Of a stretch of DNA of 9,177 bases, positions 1-6,433 are shown one piece after another. Origin of the DNA: Candidatus Nanoarchaeia archaeon (GTDB lineage: Archaea; Nanoarchaeota; Nanoarchaeia; SCGC-AAA011-G17; JAFCDX01). Below the pieces are notes generated by a model. That model saw nothing but the letters and a program-made list of their open reading frames with translations, was not told the DNA's origin and ran no database searches. Position numbers and translations under genes: made by a program. The stretch spans positions 1 through 9,177 of the forward strand of contig JAQUND010000060.1 in NCBI GenBank assembly GCA_028717785.1, read 5' to 3'. The first letter of the stretch is position 1, and each line of letters opens with the position of its first letter.

Positions 1-52
1 CTAAAATTTCTTTGAGCGTTTCAAAATCTGCAAGGGTGTATGTGTGCGTCAT
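1..52 (-). CDS. 5' end of an unidentified gene running off the left edge
   Basis: An ATG at 52 on the minus strand opens a frame reading MTHTYTLADFETLKEIL up to the window edge with no stop. A TTAGGAGT ribosome binding site lies about seven bases upstream of the ATG, at roughly 59-66, which is why I accept so short a fragment. It starts just past the hairpin that ends the pilin operon and so is probably a separate transcription unit. Seventeen residues are too few to name a family; the start is hydrophilic with no signal peptide. Confidence 0.6.
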   Translation of the reverse strand, partial: MTHTYTLADFETLKEIL

Positions 53-84
53 GGTTTTACTCCTAAGGTATACAGGGCAATGAA

Positions 85-122
85 CAAAAGGCAACCATAG
101 ATAATTATTAGGTTGCCTTTTG
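85..122 (-). terminator. Hairpin terminator after the pilin operon, probably bidirectional
   Basis: CAAAAGGCAACC at 85-96 is perfectly complementary to GGTTGCCTTTTG at 111-122, giving a 12-bp stem with a 14-base AT-rich loop. On the minus strand the right arm ends in TTTT, as expected of an intrinsic terminator. The symmetric A/T ends mean it could also work on the plus strand. It begins about 24 bases after the stop codon of the large pilin-like gene. Confidence 0.8.
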
Positions 123-145
123 AGTATGACTACGACCGTCGCGCG

Positions 146-1726
146 TTATAAAGATAATGAAATCAGTTTGGGCCTGATTTTTGTATCCACCAGGACAATT
201 TTTGTTTGTGCTGTGGCCGGGTATTTTGTGTTTGTTATTATTTTGAGTGATGCAAGTTCTCCCATGAGAACACCGTCATAGGTGATTGTTACCAGGTTGC
301 TGGTGTTTGCCTGGAATTCCGAGTTGTTGATTTGATGAATTGCACCCTGTAATGACGAACCTGCTCTGAAAGCGTAAGTTGCACCACCTGAACCGGCAAT
401 ATGGATATAACCTTTGAACAAGCCAGGCCAACCGATTTGCCAGAGTTTCCCGCCGTCTTTTACGTAGAGCAACGTAGTAGAACTCGAGCTTGATTCGTAC
501 CAGTTACTGTTGATGCTCAACTCTTTGCTTACTATGAAAATTACTTTGCCGGAAAAGATGCCCTGAACATCAGCAGTATAGAATGTTGGTACCGAATTGG
601 AAATGGCAACAACCAGATAACCATTCCAAAGTTGATCGGCTGGTGTGTTGTCGTATGCATTTTGCAAGTTGGTACCGTTGAGTTTTGTGAAACCTAACGT
701 TGAGAATTCTTTGATTTTATCTGAGGAAATTGTTGTCATGTTGATTGTCGTTGCGTTTTCATTACCGCCTGAGATGTCAACATAGTCACTGATATTGAAG
801 GAGCCTTTGTTTTCAAGAGCAGTGAGATTTTGGAATTGAGAAGCCATGCAACTACCTGAATGATAGGCTTTGTGGTTTTTCATGTCGACTTTGAAGGTGC
901 CACTGATACTGTTCGTAAAGTACCCTTCTCCATTGATATTGAGCGTGTTGAGCAGTTCAATATTTCTTTTGAAACCTGCTTTACCATTGACATCAAGTGA
1001 AGAGTTTTGCAATTTTACGGGCGTTTGGAAATAGGCATTTCCGTTAACAGTGAGTTGCCCGTTGAATTCCGTAGTAGTTCCATTGTCCCCGGTTTTGAGA
1101 TAGCCGTTGATGATCGAGCCCGAGGCGTTGGAATTGAACCGAACGCCACCACCGAAGTAGACATTGCCGTTGACGGTCATTTTCTGGTTGAAGTCGTAGC
1201 CGTCTTTCTGGATGTAGATTGCAAAGTCCTGTACGGATGGTCGGTCAAATTCGGTACCGTCGAGTTGGTATGTTGCAACGGCTGTTTTTTTCTTGCCTGA
1301 AAATTGACCATAGCCGTTTCCTTGAACTATGATATGCGGGATGTTGTAACCGCCGTCACCTAATGCTTCACCGATTCCAAGAATGCAGACTGAAAATTTG
1401 GCTGGGTCGGTGACATTTGTGCTCATCGAGATTTTCTGTTCGCTTGAAGGGTCCGCCGAAAGGAGCCATTTTTTCGATTTTTCGGTCAGGTAATTGTTCA
1501 TTACCGTTATCGATTCAACGGATTTCTTTTCAAGTTGGGTTTCGCAGGCTTTAACCGCAGTCGAAGCAGCCTGGTATGCGGAACGTGTTTTCCCTGCGTT
1601 TGCAACATTTGTCCTGTCATAACCGACCGTTTTGAGCATGACAGCGCCGGTAATACCGACGACGCAAACGAGACAAAGGGTGTAGACAATTGCGGCTGAA
1701 CCGCGTTGATTGTTAAAGTTGAACAT
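146..1726 (-). CDS. Large PilX/GspK-like minor pilin with beta-helix-like repeats
   Basis: The 526-residue protein starts with a short basic leader, then RG and a hydrophobic segment (residues 8-32, QRGSAAIVYTLCLVCVVGIT), then an amphipathic helix with QAASTAVKACETQL. This matches PilX-type proteins, which have an AlaGlu-rich helix after the membrane segment. The Glu usual at position +5 of mature pilins is absent, as in GspK-like tip pseudopilins. From about residue 183 the motif VNGNxYF recurs (183-191, 225-233, 244-252, 262-270), suggesting stacked beta-turns. The Gly-rich C-terminus (about 430-485, with GSSLQGAIHQ) resembles the beta-solenoid end of other large PilX-like proteins. The start is firm: AAAGGAGG sits six bases upstream and overlaps the stop of the preceding pilin gene. 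It is the last gene of a three-gene operon. A role at the pilus tip or in adhesion is inferred. Confidence 0.8.
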   Translation of the reverse strand: MFNFNNQRGSAAIVYTLCLVCVVGITGAVMLKTVGYDRTNVANAGKTRSAYQAASTAVKACETQLEKKSVESITVMNNYLTEKSKKWLLSADPSSEQKISMSTNVTDPAKFSVCILGIGEALGDGGYNIPHIIVQGNGYGQFSGKKKTAVATYQLDGTEFDRPSVQDFAIYIQKDGYDFNQKMTVNGNVYFGGGVRFNSNASGSIINGYLKTGDNGTTTEFNGQLTVNGNAYFQTPVKLQNSSLDVNGKAGFKRNIELLNTLNINGEGYFTNSISGTFKVDMKNHKAYHSGSCMASQFQNLTALENKGSFNISDYVDISGGNENATTINMTTISSDKIKEFSTLGFTKLNGTNLQNAYDNTPADQLWNGYLVVAISNSVPTFYTADVQGIFSGKVIFIVSKELSINSNWYESSSSSTTLLYVKDGGKLWQIGWPGLFKGYIHIAGSGGATYAFRAGSSLQGAIHQINNSEFQANTSNLVTITYDGVLMGELASLKIITNTKYPATAQTKIVLVDTKIRPKLISLSL

Positions 1727-1737
1727 AGAACCTCCTT

Positions 1738-2841
1738 TTAAAAAATTCCGTTGTTGAGCGTTTCGATTGTTTCAGTGCGTGTTTTCCATTCGTATTTCCC
1801 CGTTCTAGCTATTGATATGTTTCCTATTTCAAATGGAGTAGTTTGGGCGTTACCTATATCGTTGGATTTGCTCCTTGTGACCATGGAAATTTTTATTGCG
1901 CGTACTGTTTTCTTTTTGGCAACTGATACACTGTCGAGCCATACAAATTTGCCGTAGTCCTGGCGTCTTACTTCAACACCATTGAGCATAAGTTGCCCTG
2001 AACTTTTTGTCCAGTATCGTATGGCAATTTTTCCTGTAGACGTTGCTTGCGTGTTGATTGTCAGGTGCTGGACGCGATTAACAGGCAGGAATTTTTCCAC
2101 GCCCTTGTTTACTGTACTGTTGACAATACAACATTGTAGCGAATCGAATATTTTGTCAGATACAATATCCAGTGCGACATTAAGGCGTTGGTTGGTGTCA
2201 TTTGCAAATGATGTGTTGTAATAGATCATCCCTCTGCTTATACCAGAGAAATCGAACCGAACAGAGGAGCCTACGACTGTTGCTGTTGGTGTCGCACCGG
2301 ATTCTGAGGCAATCAACCAGTTGCCGGGGATAGGTATCGGGTTCAAGTCCTGGAGCATCGAATCATTGGCAAATACTCCATATTGAAATTGTAGTCCTTG
2401 TACGTTAGCGCAAAATCGCAATTTCTGATTGTTGAGTTTCCTTATAAGGTTGTTCGAATCCAAATAGAATTCAACCGAGTCGGTCCGGACGTATTCACCG
2501 GTTTCTGACAGTTTTGCTTTGTAAATTTTCAGAGTGTCACTTGGGTCGCCCTGGCGTGCAACAAATGATGATGAATCCGCGATAAATGCGTTCGAAACAA
2601 GGTGTTTGTCGAATTTGGTGCCGTTGGGCGTCAGGTAGAATTTGCAGCCCATGTTGCGTATTTCGCGTACAAGGACGACAAGTGCATCTCTTGCATCGAT
2701 CTGCATTTTTGTCATTTGCTGGGTTCTGTTGCTACTCTTGGTTATGTCGGCATAGGATTTGTGCCAGAGTGAAATGACGATGCCGAAGATTACAATGCAG
2801 ATCAGCAGTTCGATAATTGAAAGACCTTTTTGGTTGTTCAT
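1738..2841 (-). CDS. PulJ/PilW-like prepilin with an apparent inserted domain
   Basis: The N-terminus QKGLSIIELLICIVIFG is a textbook type III prepilin signal: a short basic leader, cleavage after Gly6, and Glu at mature position +5 (residue 11). Length is 367 residues, well above plain PulJ. Residues 30-157 follow the usual PilW/PulJ plan, including MQIDARDALVVLVREIRNMG and, at 146-157, NVQGLQFQYGVF. The normal C-terminal strand, VRAIKISMVTRS, appears only at 313-324. The 140-odd residues between them (about 165-305) are strand-rich and read like a separate beta-sandwich. The ATG overlaps the upstream TAA by one base (TAATG), with AAGGGGGA as ribosome binding site, so the two genes are translationally coupled. 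Likely an inner-membrane prepilin processed by a prepilin peptidase and assembled in a minor-pilin complex. Confidence 0.87.
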   Translation of the reverse strand: MNNQKGLSIIELLICIVIFGIVISLWHKSYADITKSSNRTQQMTKMQIDARDALVVLVREIRNMGCKFYLTPNGTKFDKHLVSNAFIADSSSFVARQGDPSDTLKIYKAKLSETGEYVRTDSVEFYLDSNNLIRKLNNQKLRFCANVQGLQFQYGVFANDSMLQDLNPIPIPGNWLIASESGATPTATVVGSSVRFDFSGISRGMIYYNTSFANDTNQRLNVALDIVSDKIFDSLQCCIVNSTVNKGVEKFLPVNRVQHLTINTQATSTGKIAIRYWTKSSGQLMLNGVEVRRQDYGKFVWLDSVSVAKKKTVRAIKISMVTRSKSNDIGNAQTTPFEIGNISIARTGKYEWKTRTETIETLNNGIF

Positions 2842-3164
2842 TATATCCCCCTTGCAAACTGGGCATTTTTTGTTTTGTTGAAGGCACGCCAGGTGACTGT
2901 GATTGTTACTTGACTTACCTTTCCGGTGTCGGTGATTGTCCAGGTACGGACAAATTTGTAGTTGTCGACAACGGTTGAATCGACTCCGTTTGAGGGAGTG
3001 ATTTGCACTTTGAGTTCCGCGAATTTGTCTTCAGCGACCAATTGCGCATTGTCGTTTAACCGCGCATCCTGTGACATCAGCAGAACATTGCGATAGCTCG
3101 CTGACATGTTGAGAGATACCATTGCAAGGATGAACAATGCAATGATCAAACTGAGCAGCCTCAT
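2841..3164 (-). CDS. Small I/V-like minor pilin, first gene of the pilin operon
   Basis: The 107-residue protein begins MRLLSLIIALFILAMVSL, a hydrophobic helix right at the start. It continues with a helix containing AQLVAEDKFAELK, which resembles the conserved AxxxAExxLAELR stretch of GspI/PilV pseudopilins. The rest is strand-like (VRTWTITDTGKVSQVTITVTW), also typical of PilV/GspI. I chose the ATG at 3164 because AGGAGG lies four bases upstream. A longer TTG-initiated version from 3242 has no ribosome binding site, though it would supply a leader ending in GG. With the chosen start there is no leader or cleavable Gly, which is odd for a pilin. The stop overlaps the start of the PulJ-like gene by one base. 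Confidence 0.75.
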   Translation of the reverse strand: MRLLSLIIALFILAMVSLNMSASYRNVLLMSQDARLNDNAQLVAEDKFAELKVQITPSNGVDSTVVDNYKFVRTWTITDTGKVSQVTITVTWRAFNKTKNAQFARGI

Positions 3165-3266
3165 GGTGCCTCCTACGTTAATTTTTGGTGAAGTTTTTTT
3201 CCTACAATGAGAGATATCGTGCGCCCGGGTGTAATCTGCCAACTATATTACATAGAACAGTGAGAA
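3165..3266 (-). promoter_or_regulatory. Intergenic leader ahead of the pilin operon, possible weak promoter
   Basis: These 102 bases separate the AT-rich gene block from the pilin operon and are the only place for a dedicated pilin promoter. On the minus strand a TTGGCA (3237-3242) is followed after 18 bases by GATATC (3213-3218). That is a poor sigma70-like match. A sigma54 -24 half (TTGGCA) is present but the TTGC half is missing. A run of seven A's lies between this and the AGGAGG site. No hairpin terminator for the upstream gene was seen. Confidence 0.3.
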
Positions 3267-3560
3267 CTATATAGGTATAAATTCATCCTTATAACCTAAT
3301 AGCATTCCTTCAGGGAAGCCTATGTTGCGGAGTCTTGCTAAAACAAAAGCAAACTGATGTTGTTCTGGTAACTCTGGAATTTCATATTCCAAAAGTTTTT
3401 CTATATAAACACGAGCTTCTTTGGGAGAGCATGTTTTGGGAAATAAAAACTTGAATTTTTTGTAATACTTTATTTTTTCGACTTTTTTTCTTTTTTCAAG
3501 GGTATCTTTGAATAATAGATATGAAATAAAAAAACAAATTAATGCTAGTGCAATAGACAT
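3267..3560 (-). CDS. Small membrane-anchored protein of unknown function
   Basis: 97 residues. Residues 2-17 (SIALALICFFISYLLF) form one membrane segment or uncleaved signal anchor. A strongly basic stretch follows (residues 19-42, many Lys), which by the positive-inside rule puts the C-terminus in the cytoplasm. The remaining half is soluble and acidic-to-neutral (YIEKLLEYEIPELPEQHQF). I do not recognise a family. The start has only a weak GAG-type binding site, but it lies 10 bases after the stop of the upstream gene, so coupled translation is plausible. The gene is very AT-rich, unlike the pilin operon next door. Confidence 0.6.
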   Translation of the reverse strand: MSIALALICFFISYLLFKDTLEKRKKVEKIKYYKKFKFLFPKTCSPKEARVYIEKLLEYEIPELPEQHQFAFVLARLRNIGFPEGMLLGYKDEFIPI

Positions 3561-3570
3561 AGTTTACTCG

Positions 3571-4050
3571 TTAAACGATTAGTTCCCAGACAGCATCTTT
3601 TTTAGTTCCTGTTTTTTTGACTATTTTTCTTGACTTCATTGTCCATAAAGTTTGTTGTACTTGCAAATATGCTATATGTATCTTATTGTCAGGGAAAAGT
3701 TTTTTTAAGCGAAGTTGGTTAACAATTTCGGTTACTGCACCGTGTTTTATTTCTTGCAAAGTTTCACGTGTTACTTGTGACCAGTTTACTGACTTACAAG
3801 TCCAATCTGATTCTGATTCTATACCATTAAATACTTCTTTATCTGGTATAAACATGATACTGTGCTCAAAAGAATCAATAACCCCAGTGTGTACGCAGCT
3901 TTCTAAGAAGTGAACAAATGCAAGCGTATGACGGTCGAAAGGCTTAGTTCTATGAATTTCTTGCAGAAACCCAATTCGGGACTTGGTTTTTATTACGTAG
4001 CACTTTGAAACACTTGTACTTTTGTCTTCAACAATGACTGTTTCGCTCAT
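3571..4050 (-). CDS. Unknown 159-residue soluble protein with a possible winged-helix C-terminus
   Basis: No signal peptide or membrane segment. The last 35 residues (VQQTLWTMKSRKIVKKTGTK, then KDAVWELIV) have the shape of a winged-helix end: a helix carrying W/L contacts, a basic turn, and a wing closing in W-x-L. This is a pattern call, not a family assignment. The middle contains VTRETLQEIKHGAVTEIVNQ, probably two helices, and the N-terminal third is mixed. The ATG at 4050 lies inside the preceding gene, giving a 23-base overlap, with an AGGA/GGGA stretch just upstream. If the wing is real the protein could bind DNA, for example as a small regulator; I see no evidence of what it controls. 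Confidence 0.6.
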   Translation of the reverse strand: MSETVIVEDKSTSVSKCYVIKTKSRIGFLQEIHRTKPFDRHTLAFVHFLESCVHTGVIDSFEHSIMFIPDKEVFNGIESESDWTCKSVNWSQVTRETLQEIKHGAVTEIVNQLRLKKLFPDNKIHIAYLQVQQTLWTMKSRKIVKKTGTKKDAVWELIV

Positions 4051-4393
4051 TTTCCCATTCCTGTTTGTTTCTTTCGACTTGTGCTGTCAGAGCCACGTCG
4101 AATTGTTCTCCTGTGCAAATTTGCAAAGCAACATATTTTTCCTTGTAATGCCACCAGCCTTCAACTTTGTATTCCCAGATCATTTGAAGAGCTTTTGGGA
4201 CATCAGCTTCTTTGAGAACTGGGTAGACATTTGAACGTGCTACTTCGAAACCTGCATTGCGTAGGAAGCAGTCCTGGATTCCCATTTGAGACAGGTCGCC
4301 AGAGAGATAGAACTTGAATTCACTTGGAGCCCGTTCGTTTGAAACAGCCGATGAAAGCAGACTGACAACGCCGGGAGCAATTGAAAATTGCAT
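4028..4393 (-). CDS. Unknown 121-residue soluble protein
   Basis: The start at 4393 is well supported by AAGGAGG five bases upstream. The protein has no membrane segment and a mixed alpha/beta profile. Residues 46-75 (NAGFEVARSNVYPVLKEADV onward) look like a strand followed by a helix. Residues 76-92 include an aromatic cluster (VEGWWHYKEKYVALQI). The C-terminal 20 residues are a charged helix (VERNKQEWENERNSHC) whose codons overlap the next gene's start. I do not recognise the family. The 89-base gap ahead of it may hold its promoter, but I see no convincing -35/-10 pair there. Confidence 0.65.
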   Translation of the reverse strand: MQFSIAPGVVSLLSSAVSNERAPSEFKFYLSGDLSQMGIQDCFLRNAGFEVARSNVYPVLKEADVPKALQMIWEYKVEGWWHYKEKYVALQICTGEQFDVALTAQVERNKQEWENERNSHC

Positions 4394-4482
4394 ATAACCT
4401 CCTTAGAACAAGGCTGGAAATGTTGAGTGCTTTAGCTCGCTGACCGTCTAGCATTCTTCTTTTCAAGGACCAATAGGACACA

Positions 4483-4836
4483 TTAAGGATAGACAATGAA
4501 GTACCTATCCAGTTGTTCAAGTTTTTTTACGTATTCCAGAGAAAACTCTACAAATTTTAATGGTCTGTATTTTCCTGTTTCAATGTCATTTGCTGTTATG
4601 ACGGAAAATTCGACAGGATTGTGACCTTTGTCATCTACCCACCATTTCTTTGAAAAAATCTCGTATTGATCCTGAGGTATGGCTTTTCGCCTTATGCCCT
4701 GGAATATTTTTGAAAGACCTTCATACACCAAAATCAGACCTGGAATCAAGAGCCAAAGCAAAAAAACATCATAATGGTATGTGAACAGACCAGTACAAAC
4801 AAGCAGTACGCCGATAACAAATCTATATAAATTCAT
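4483..4836 (-). CDS. Small two-helix membrane protein of unknown function
   Basis: 117 residues. Two hydrophobic segments, about residues 4-20 and 24-40, are joined by a very short loop (HYD), giving a membrane hairpin. A basic stretch (KIFQGIRRKAIP) follows, which predicts a cytoplasmic C-terminal domain of about 70 residues including FSKKWWVDDKGHNPVEFSVI. The domain has the look of a small alpha/beta fold but no motif I can name. The ATG lies two bases after the upstream stop, with GGAG inside the end of that gene, so translation is coupled. DUF-type bacterial membrane-hairpin proteins look alike in this way; function is unassigned. Confidence 0.68.
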   Translation of the reverse strand: MNLYRFVIGVLLVCTGLFTYHYDVFLLWLLIPGLILVYEGLSKIFQGIRRKAIPQDQYEIFSKKWWVDDKGHNPVEFSVITANDIETGKYRPLKFVEFSLEYVKKLEQLDRYFIVYP

Positions 4837-4838
4837 TT

Positions 4839-5252
4839 TTACTCCATTACTTCATCAAGGAATTCGTGTGCAAACCGAGCAGGTGTTTTTGTACCATCCC
4901 ACAGAACAGTCACAAGCGGGAAATCTTTTATTCTTTTTACGGTACCTTTCCTGTCAGGTCTCGAATTTCTGGCAACAAAGATTCCCAAGCAACTGAGCTT
5001 GACACGGCTCCCTATTGCAAAGGGCAATTTGGGATTTTGTATGTCTTCGATTTTTTCGATGATTTCAAGGTGCTCTGCTGTCCATTTGATAATTTGACCA
5101 TTCGCACGGATATAGAGACAATTGTTGTCGGAGCCACCGTATTCCGCAACAGTGCCTGTAAAATCAAGGCTAGACAGGGTAGACTTGACAAGGTCCCCGA
5201 TTCTTTTCCCGTAATATCGAGTCCTTGCTTCATTGTCAAAAGGCTTTAGCAT
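4839..5252 (-). CDS. Protein with two SH3/KOW-like halves
   Basis: 137 residues from the ATG at 5252, chosen because AAAGGA lies at the right distance; a start at 5276 would extend into the upstream gene without a binding site. The protein looks internally duplicated. The first half (about 17-65) begins RIGDLVKSTL, has FTGTVAEYG, and ends IIKWTAEHLEII. The second (about 79-135) begins AIGSRVKLSC, has RKGTVKRIKD and VTVLWDG, and ends ARFAHEFLDEV. The G-x-V ... GTV ... V-x-W-D-G order is the pattern of SH3-like barrels such as KOW domains, which bind nucleic acid or protein. No signal peptide. It is followed two bases later by the two-helix membrane protein, so the two may act together. The fold is inferred. 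Confidence 0.7.
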   Translation of the reverse strand: MLKPFDNEARTRYYGKRIGDLVKSTLSSLDFTGTVAEYGGSDNNCLYIRANGQIIKWTAEHLEIIEKIEDIQNPKLPFAIGSRVKLSCLGIFVARNSRPDRKGTVKRIKDFPLVTVLWDGTKTPARFAHEFLDEVME

Positions 5253-5263
5253 CGTGTTTCCTT

Positions 5264-5632
5264 TCAAGCGCACCAAGCACTGTAATGCTCTTCTTCAGGT
5301 TGAAAAATAACTTTTCTCGTACTTGCAAGGGTAAAATAAGTTTGACTACCAAACTGAGTTCGTACTCCGCTTATTTTAAGAGCGAAGAAAGCATCAAACG
5401 CTTTATGGTCGCCGACAAATCTTAAGAGACAACCACAAATAGTCCCTTGCTGGACAAAACCGGCTTCTTGAAGTTTCGTTTGTAAGAATTCCCAATTCTC
5501 ATAATGCTCTTCAAAGCATCTAAAACTTCCTCGAACACATCGATAATCGCCTGACTTGCAATTAGCGATTTTTGCACATATGCTCGGATCAGTAAATAAT
5601 TTTTTACGGTAGTCTTTGAAAGAGTTGTTCAT
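5264..5632 (-). CDS. Cys-rich 122-residue protein of unknown function
   Basis: The ATG at 5632 overlaps the stop of a 27-codon gene upstream (ATGA), and this coupling decides the start; a longer frame from 5665 would read through that small gene. The first 40 residues hold four evenly spaced cysteines (C19, C25, C32, C39, spacing x5, x6, x6), and CGC follows at 66-68, with a last Cys near the end. Such spacing could bind a metal or form disulphides; no signal peptide is present, so metal binding in the cytoplasm is the likelier reading. The middle has a predicted helix (YENWEFLQTKLQEAGFV) and the C-terminal part is strand-rich (TYFTLASTRKVIFQP). I know no family with this arrangement. Confidence 0.65.
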   Translation of the reverse strand: MNNSFKDYRKKLFTDPSICAKIANCKSGDYRCVRGSFRCFEEHYENWEFLQTKLQEAGFVQQGTICGCLLRFVGDHKAFDAFFALKISGVRTQFGSQTYFTLASTRKVIFQPEEEHYSAWCA

Positions 5633-5712
5633 CCTATTAAAACTCCCAGTGCAATACCAGCACAACTTGCAAGGACAATAATGATGGTTTTGAGTGCAAA
5701 GTCTCCATTCAT
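5629..5712 (-). CDS. 27-residue single-span membrane peptide
   Basis: The frame begins MNGDFALKTIIIVLASC and continues AGIALGVLIG, then stops at TGA. A short polar start is followed by one hydrophobic helix of about 18 residues with small residues (A, G, S) at regular spacing, suitable for helix packing in a membrane. The TGA overlaps the ATG of the next gene in an ATGA arrangement, and the start lies five bases after the upstream stop, so the peptide fills the gap exactly. There is no good Shine-Dalgarno sequence; re-initiation after the upstream gene would be needed. Short hydrophobic toxins and small membrane regulators look like this, but nothing identifies either. Confidence 0.55.
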   Translation of the reverse strand: MNGDFALKTIIIVLASCAGIALGVLIG

Positions 5713-5717
5713 ATTAT

Positions 5718-5930
5718 TTAAAATCGAAAGTTGACTATGTGTTTGCCATGGCAGGTTTGCACGGGCGTTGTTGAGACTTCTTTTAAATTGTTTTTCTTAC
5801 AGGACCACAATCTTCCCAGATTAGAGTCTAAAAAACTTCCCAATTTGCCGCATGAACATTTTCCCGCACCGTGGAATTGAATATGGATACAGCCTTCGCA
5901 TGTGTCCGTACGTGTCTGTGTCGATGTCAT
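5718..5930 (-). CDS. Four-cysteine mini-protein, probably metal-binding
   Basis: 70 residues with CEGC (11-14), KCSC (25-27) and WSC (C44), plus a later C60. The arrangement C-x2-C-x10-C-x18-C, with a His after the first pair, resembles small zinc-knuckle proteins common in phage and island cargo. The first cysteine pair is followed by I-H and the last comes after a Trp, as in the second mini-protein at 6434-6595. The start is firm: GGAGG five bases upstream of the ATG at 5930. The tail after residue 45 is polar and probably disordered. Function unknown. Confidence 0.65.
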   Translation of the reverse strand: MTSTQTRTDTCEGCIHIQFHGAGKCSCGKLGSFLDSNLGRLWSCKKNNLKEVSTTPVQTCHGKHIVNFRF

Positions 5931-6015
5931 AAAACCTCCATTTTGGGGATATGGAGTATATCGTATAAGTTTTTAGAACTGCCACCTTAATATCTTTCTT
6001 GGTAGTAAAGAACTT

Positions 6016-6426
6016 TCATTGATTCGAGCGCTTTATTATTTTTCTCCAAGTATCCCTTGAAATTTTATATTTGAAAAAACAAACATCATTGTCATTGCCG
6101 AATGCAATGACATCGTCTGATTCGACTATAATTGGAATTTGTATAAAATCATTACTATCATTTATCATAGTTCTTGAGGTGAAAGCATGAATTGCGCCTT
6201 GATAGATCATATTGCCACGCTATACCAAAAACTCCTTTAGCTCGTATGAAATCTTGTGTATTTAGTTTTATCAGCTCATACTGATACCATGTACAAATAC
6301 CTCCTCTAGAAAGATGAAACCATTTCCAGAAAGTCAATTTTGCTATGTTTTTTTGTTTTTATTCTGTTTACTGTAAGGCACATAGAGTCAGTTAGAATAG
6401 GCTCGAGCACAACAAAAATATTTCAT
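6016..6426 (-). pseudogene. Small gene apparently broken by three single-base frameshifts
   Basis: The minus strand is open in three overlapping frames that tile end to end. From the ATG at 6426 the frame reads MKYF and stops at 6388. A second frame (6422-6306) continues VVLEPILTDSMCLTVNRIK and on to SKIDF. A third (ending 6158) has WKWFHLSRGG, ICTWYQYELIKLNTQDFIRA and KGVFGIAWQYDLS. A fourth segment (6210-6016) gives GAIHAFTSRTMINDSNDF and ends KISRDTWRKIIKRSNQ. Each junction needs one base removed: near the T run at 6414-6418, the T run near 6330, and the AA near 6198-6200. The repaired product would have about 135 residues. The ATG lies seven bases after the preceding stop, like a normal operon gene. 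An intact 64-residue ORF in the last segment is the alternative. No family recognised. Confidence 0.5.
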
Positions 6427-6433
6427 AATAGTA

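Noticed and set aside
53..84. Promoter for the left-edge gene (TTGCCT and TATACC)
   Set aside because: The implied transcription start would remove the ribosome binding site, and the -35 lies inside the terminator stem.
1007..1300. Plus-strand open frame of 97 codons
   Set aside because: Lies wholly inside the large pilin-like gene on the other strand, has no ribosome binding site and an unlikely composition.
3165..3266. Sigma54 promoter for the pilin operon
   Set aside because: A TTGGCA half is present but the required TTGC half at the proper distance is not.
4320..4520. Minus-strand frame of 66 codons across the 4394-4482 gap
   Set aside because: Overlaps both neighbours in other frames and has no binding site; most of it is shadow of the two better genes.
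5987..6019. Ten-codon frame MKVLYYQERY overlapping the stop of the broken gene (ATGA)
   Set aside because: Too short to judge and followed by no continuing frame; may be chance or part of the decayed gene's tail.
6286..6308. Strong AGAGGAGG upstream of an ATG inside the broken gene
   Set aside because: The ATG at that spacing opens only four codons before TGA, and the purine run is explained by the coding frame reading SRGG.
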